Shown here in pieces: positions 21,615 through 24,208 of a stretch of 24,208 nt of DNA (position 1 is the stretch's first letter; the number at the start of each line of letters is the position of its first letter). The translations under genes were made by a program, and so were the position numbers. The DNA comes from CBFGWV01 sp965652545 (GTDB lineage: Bacteria > Pseudomonadota > Gammaproteobacteria > Competibacterales > Competibacteraceae): positions 1 through 24,208 of the forward strand of contig CBFGWV010000039.1 of the NCBI GenBank assembly GCA_965652545.1, read 5' to 3'. The notes under the pieces were generated by a model, which was not told the DNA's origin, made no database searches, and was given only the letters and a program-made list of their open reading frames with translations.

Positions 21615-22556
21615 TTAAATACGCATGCGCCGCAGGTTGGGGTCGGGCTCGCTGTGAGTCCACAAATCGGTGAACAACTGGCCATATGTGCGGCTGTCGG
21701 GGCTGCCGGACAGGCTCCAGTCGCCGATATGGCGCAAGGGGTCGAGTTCGCGCAGCAGGGCGCGCTCGTCACTGATGACGAAGGCGTGGCCCATCTCCGG
21801 CCGGTCGCGTGTTTTGCCCGGGCGCAGTCGCTGAAAGATGATCGCGGTGGTCAGGCGCTCGTTCAGCTCGCCCAGGCGTGGGCATTGCCGACGCCACTCG
21901 GCCGCCGGTGGGACCAGCCATTCCACGCGGATTCGCGGCTGGTCGACGACCAGCCGGCGCAAGGCCTCGACCACGTCCTCGTGATCGACGAGCCGCTTGT
22001 CCATCGAGGGAAAATACCCGCGCAACACCCGCCCGGTGGACTCGATCAAGCGCACCAGCGACGCCCGGGCCAGGTCGGTGTCGTCGAACCGGCCTTCGTC
22101 GCCCAGCGGCATCCACAATGCACGGTGCTCGAGCCCCGCCTCGGTGAAGGTATCGCCGATGGGGGTGAAACCGCAGGCACGATAGAACGCCAGTACATCG
22201 ACCAGGGCGTCCAGCCGCACCGCGTCGGCTCTGCGCTGCCTGGCCGCGGCGACCAGGGCGTCGAGCACCGCCCGGCCGACCCCGTGAGTGCGCCAATCCG
22301 GATGCACCACCAGTTGACCGACGCGGGCATTGCCACCGTCCCCATCGAGCAAGCGGCCACAGGCGACGATCAGCCCGTCATCCAGGCGCGCGGCCACGTG
22401 CAGGGCGTGCTGATCGGCTTGCTCGTTCTCAAACGGGATGACGCCGTAGTCGGCCTCGAACACCGCACGCCGCAAGCCCGCGATGGCCTGGCCGTCCTGT
22501 GCCCAATCCACGGTTTCGACCCGGAACGGTCGTCGGTCACCGGTTTCAGTCGTCAT
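21615..22556 (-). CDS. GNAT-family acetyltransferase with a C-terminal DUF7931-like domain
   Basis: This 313-residue protein is in two parts. Residues 1-155 are a GNAT fold with the acetyl-CoA motif QLVVHPDWRTHGVGRAVLDAL (R89 to G94 give RxxGxG) and the late-fold pattern LVDVLAFYRACGFTPIGDTFTEAGLEH. Residues 160-313 form a separate domain starting LARASLVRLIESTGRVLRGYFPSMDKRLVD and containing WRRQCPRLGELNERL and AFVISDERALLRELDPLRHIG. It resembles the DUF7931 extension found on GNATs in gammaproteobacteria. The acceptor substrate is unknown. Its ATG lies 11 bases inside the roxA gene, so it is translated with that gene. The same neighbour order, purB-roxA-GNAT, occurs in other gammaproteobacteria as far as I recall. 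Confidence 0.85.
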   Translation of the reverse strand: MTTETGDRRPFRVETVDWAQDGQAIAGLRRAVFEADYGVIPFENEQADQHALHVAARLDDGLIVACGRLLDGDGGNARVGQLVVHPDWRTHGVGRAVLDALVAAARQRRADAVRLDALVDVLAFYRACGFTPIGDTFTEAGLEHRALWMPLGDEGRFDDTDLARASLVRLIESTGRVLRGYFPSMDKRLVDHEDVVEALRRLVVDQPRIRVEWLVPPAAEWRRQCPRLGELNERLTTAIIFQRLRPGKTRDRPEMGHAFVISDERALLRELDPLRHIGDWSLSGSPDSRTYGQLFTDLWTHSEPDPNLRRMRI

Positions 22557-23733
22557 AGGCCACCAGGACTCCCTCGTTGATCAAGTCCAGCACCAAGTCT
22601 TCGGCGCCCTCGACCTTGAACATCCGGCGCAGGCTGGCCGCGGAGTACACCGTGTCCTCGCACAGGAACTCCGCCAGCGAGAGCAAGCTCGGGCTCAGGG
22701 CCAGTGCCTGACCGTCCACAAAGAGTAGAACCTGATCCGGGTCGTGGTCCATATACGCCAGACGCGATCCGGGATGGCGCTCCAGAGTGGCCCCGGTCTT
22801 GAGGTGGGCGGCCAGATCGTCCGCGTCCCAGGGCTCGTCCATGGGTTCGGCGGCCAGCTGTGGCTTGGTCTCGGTCAGCAGACCGCCCAGCCACTGAGCG
22901 ATGGCGTCGGTGTCGGCGGTCAGATGCTTGAGGATGATCTCGCGCACGCTGTCCACCACGCCGGCATCGATACGGCCGTGGCGAGTGGCCGGCTTGAGAC
23001 CGGCGTCGCCGTAGCGGGCACCGGGGTCGACATCCTGCGCCAGAAAATCGAAGTAGCCCTGGACGATCTCCGCGTGGGCGGGCGCGCGGAAGCCGATGGA
23101 GTAGGTCAGGCAGCCCTCGAGCGCGATGCCGTGATGGGCCACCCGCGGCGGCAAGTAGAGCAGGTCGCCCGGCTCCAGGTCCCAGGTGTGCTCGGGGTCG
23201 AAGTCGCGCAGGATCCGCAGTTGGGTATCGTCCCGCTGATTGTCCGGGTCGATGGCCGCCGTGCTGATCGACCAGCGCTTACGCCCCAACCCCTGGACCA
23301 GGAAGACGTCGTAATCGTCCCAATGCGGGCCGACGCCGCCGCCGGGTGCTGAGTAGCTGATCTGCAGATCGTCGATCCGCCAATCGGGAATGAAGCGGAA
23401 CGGCTCCAGCAAGCCACGCAGGGCAGGCAGGTGTTTTTCCGCATCCTGCACCAGCAGCGACCAGTGGGTCTCGGCCAGGCCGAGGAAAGTCTCCTCGGCA
23501 AACGGGCCGGTTTGCAGCGCCCAGGGCGTGTCGCCGCCACGCTCCAGCACCAGACGGGATTCCACCTCCGGTTCGCAGGCCAGACCGGCGAGCTCCTCGG
23601 GTGAGATCGGGTCGCTGAACCCTGGGAACGCCCCACGCACCAGCAGCGGCTTGCGCTGCCAGAACTCGGCCAGAAACCGCTCGGCGGACAGACCGCCGAG
23701 AACCACTGTCGGATCGAAGACGGTTTCGGTCAC
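22546..23733 (-). CDS. roxA: ribosomal protein L16 arginine hydroxylase (RoxA/YcfD type)
   Basis: This 395-residue protein starts at a GTG that overlaps the purB stop (GTGA). It is a Fe(II)/2-oxoglutarate-dependent JmjC-type oxygenase. The metal ligands are visible as H137-x-D139 in GGGVGPHWDDYDVFLVQ and H200 in LPPRVAHHG, within the double-stranded beta-helix (DLEPGDLLYLPP). The N-terminal FLAEFWQRKPLLVRGAF and the C-terminal winged-helix-like part (LSLAEFLCEDTVYSAASLRRMF) fit the full-length YcfD layout. YcfD in E. coli hydroxylates an arginine of ribosomal protein L16. The chain is slightly longer than the E. coli enzyme, with a few extra residues around 165-182. Nothing suggests loss of activity. 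Confidence 0.92.
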   Translation of the reverse strand: MTETVFDPTVVLGGLSAERFLAEFWQRKPLLVRGAFPGFSDPISPEELAGLACEPEVESRLVLERGGDTPWALQTGPFAEETFLGLAETHWSLLVQDAEKHLPALRGLLEPFRFIPDWRIDDLQISYSAPGGGVGPHWDDYDVFLVQGLGRKRWSISTAAIDPDNQRDDTQLRILRDFDPEHTWDLEPGDLLYLPPRVAHHGIALEGCLTYSIGFRAPAHAEIVQGYFDFLAQDVDPGARYGDAGLKPATRHGRIDAGVVDSVREIILKHLTADTDAIAQWLGGLLTETKPQLAAEPMDEPWDADDLAAHLKTGATLERHPGSRLAYMDHDPDQVLLFVDGQALALSPSLLSLAEFLCEDTVYSAASLRRMFKVEGAEDLVLDLINEGVLVAYDD

Positions 23734-24208
23734 AGGGTACGGGCCTGAGCGATGGCGTTGCCGATGTAGGTCGCCGGCGTCATCTCCAGCAGCCGCGCCT
23801 TGACCTCGTCGGGGATCGGCAACTCGGCCACGAAGGCGCGTATCCGCGGGCCGTCAACACGCTGTCCGCGGGTCAGTGCCTTGAGCTTCTCGTAGGGCTC
23901 GGGTACGCCGTAGCGACGCATGACCGTCTGAATGGCCTCAGCCAGGACTTCCCAGTTGCCGTCGAGATCGGCCGCCAGACGCTGCGGTTCGACCTCCAGC
24001 TTGCCCAGGCCTTTGATCAGGGACTCGAAGGCGATCAGGCTGTGACCGAGGGCGACGCCCAGGGTGCGCAGAACGGTGGAGTCGGTGAGATCGCGCTGCC
24101 AGCGGGAGATCGGCAGCTTGGCCGCGAAATGCTCCAACAGCGCATTGGCGATACCGAAGTTGCCCTCGGCGTTTTCGAAGTCGATCGGGTTGACCTTGTG
24201 CGGCATGG
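23730..24208 (-). CDS. purB: adenylosuccinate lyase, C-terminal part (cut by window edge)
   Basis: The visible 158 residues begin within the fumarase/aspartase superfamily signature (MPHKVNPIDFENAEGNF), so the N-terminal two thirds lie beyond the window edge. The incomplete codon before the Met ends in CC, compatible with the Ser or Thr expected there. The rest (LPISRWQRDLTDSTVLRTLGVALGHSLIAF, GNWEVLAEAIQTVMRRYGVPEPYEKLKALTRG) matches the E. coli-type PurB. The enzyme makes AMP from adenylosuccinate and splits SAICAR in purine synthesis. Its TGA overlaps the roxA GTG by four bases, so the housekeeping gene drives translation of the downstream oxygenase. Confidence 0.97.
   Translation of the reverse strand, partial: MPHKVNPIDFENAEGNFGIANALLEHFAAKLPISRWQRDLTDSTVLRTLGVALGHSLIAFESLIKGLGKLEVEPQRLAADLDGNWEVLAEAIQTVMRRYGVPEPYEKLKALTRGQRVDGPRIRAFVAELPIPDEVKARLLEMTPATYIGNAIAQARTL

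Overview
The window is high-GC, gene-dense DNA that looks like a gammaproteobacterial chromosome. The best markers are the purB - roxA (ribosomal oxygenase) - GNAT cluster at the right end, an exosortase H (XrtH) locus, and REP elements of the GTAGGAGC type familiar from Pseudomonas and related groups. No integrase, transposase, tRNA, rRNA or CRISPR array is visible. The genus cannot be fixed from the sequence alone.

Layout. (a) 1-391: the tail of a probable upstream gene, a GC-rich inverted repeat pair, and a near-perfect 32-bp palindrome in front of a GbsR/MarR-type regulator (392-943). (b) 944-5485: after a REP element, a second copy of the same operator and a 28-codon leader ORF comes a tightly coupled six-gene operon. 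It encodes a membrane/SDR fusion protein, two DUF4166-type proteins, a four-helix membrane protein, a DCC (CxxC) thiol-redox protein and a SAM methyltransferase. The paired operators imply that the regulator controls itself and this operon. The pathway is unknown; membrane lipid or redox chemistry is the best guess. (c) 5486-5698: a stem-loop-rich element bounded by perfect 31-bp inverted repeats, lying between convergent operons.

(d) 5699-15825, minus strand: a four-gene operon in the order ClpB-like AAA+ unfoldase, NrdG-like radical SAM protein, giant (about 2084 aa) zinc ribbon - pseudokinase - superfamily 1 helicase - nuclease-like protein, and a coiled-coil protein. The genes overlap or lie 2 to 16 bp apart. 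This is the most interesting part of the window. The kinase-helicase fusion recalls Mokosh-type anti-phage components, but this combination with a radical SAM protein and an unfoldase is one I do not recognise as a described system. Its leader carries three copies of a 9-10 base box that could form mutually exclusive RNA hairpins.

(e) 15918-19564, minus strand: a secreted six-haem c-type cytochrome of about 1011 aa and an exported DUF192 protein. (f) 19691-21421, plus strand: exosortase H, its associated membrane protein and a Sel1-repeat lipoprotein, coupled by overlaps. (g) 21422-21614: a hairpin and an inverted REP pair, one unit of which is identical over 32 bp to the REP at 1017. (h) 21615-24208, minus strand: GNAT acetyltransferase fused to a C-terminal domain, RoxA/YcfD-type oxygenase, and the C-terminal part of adenylosuccinate lyase running off the window.
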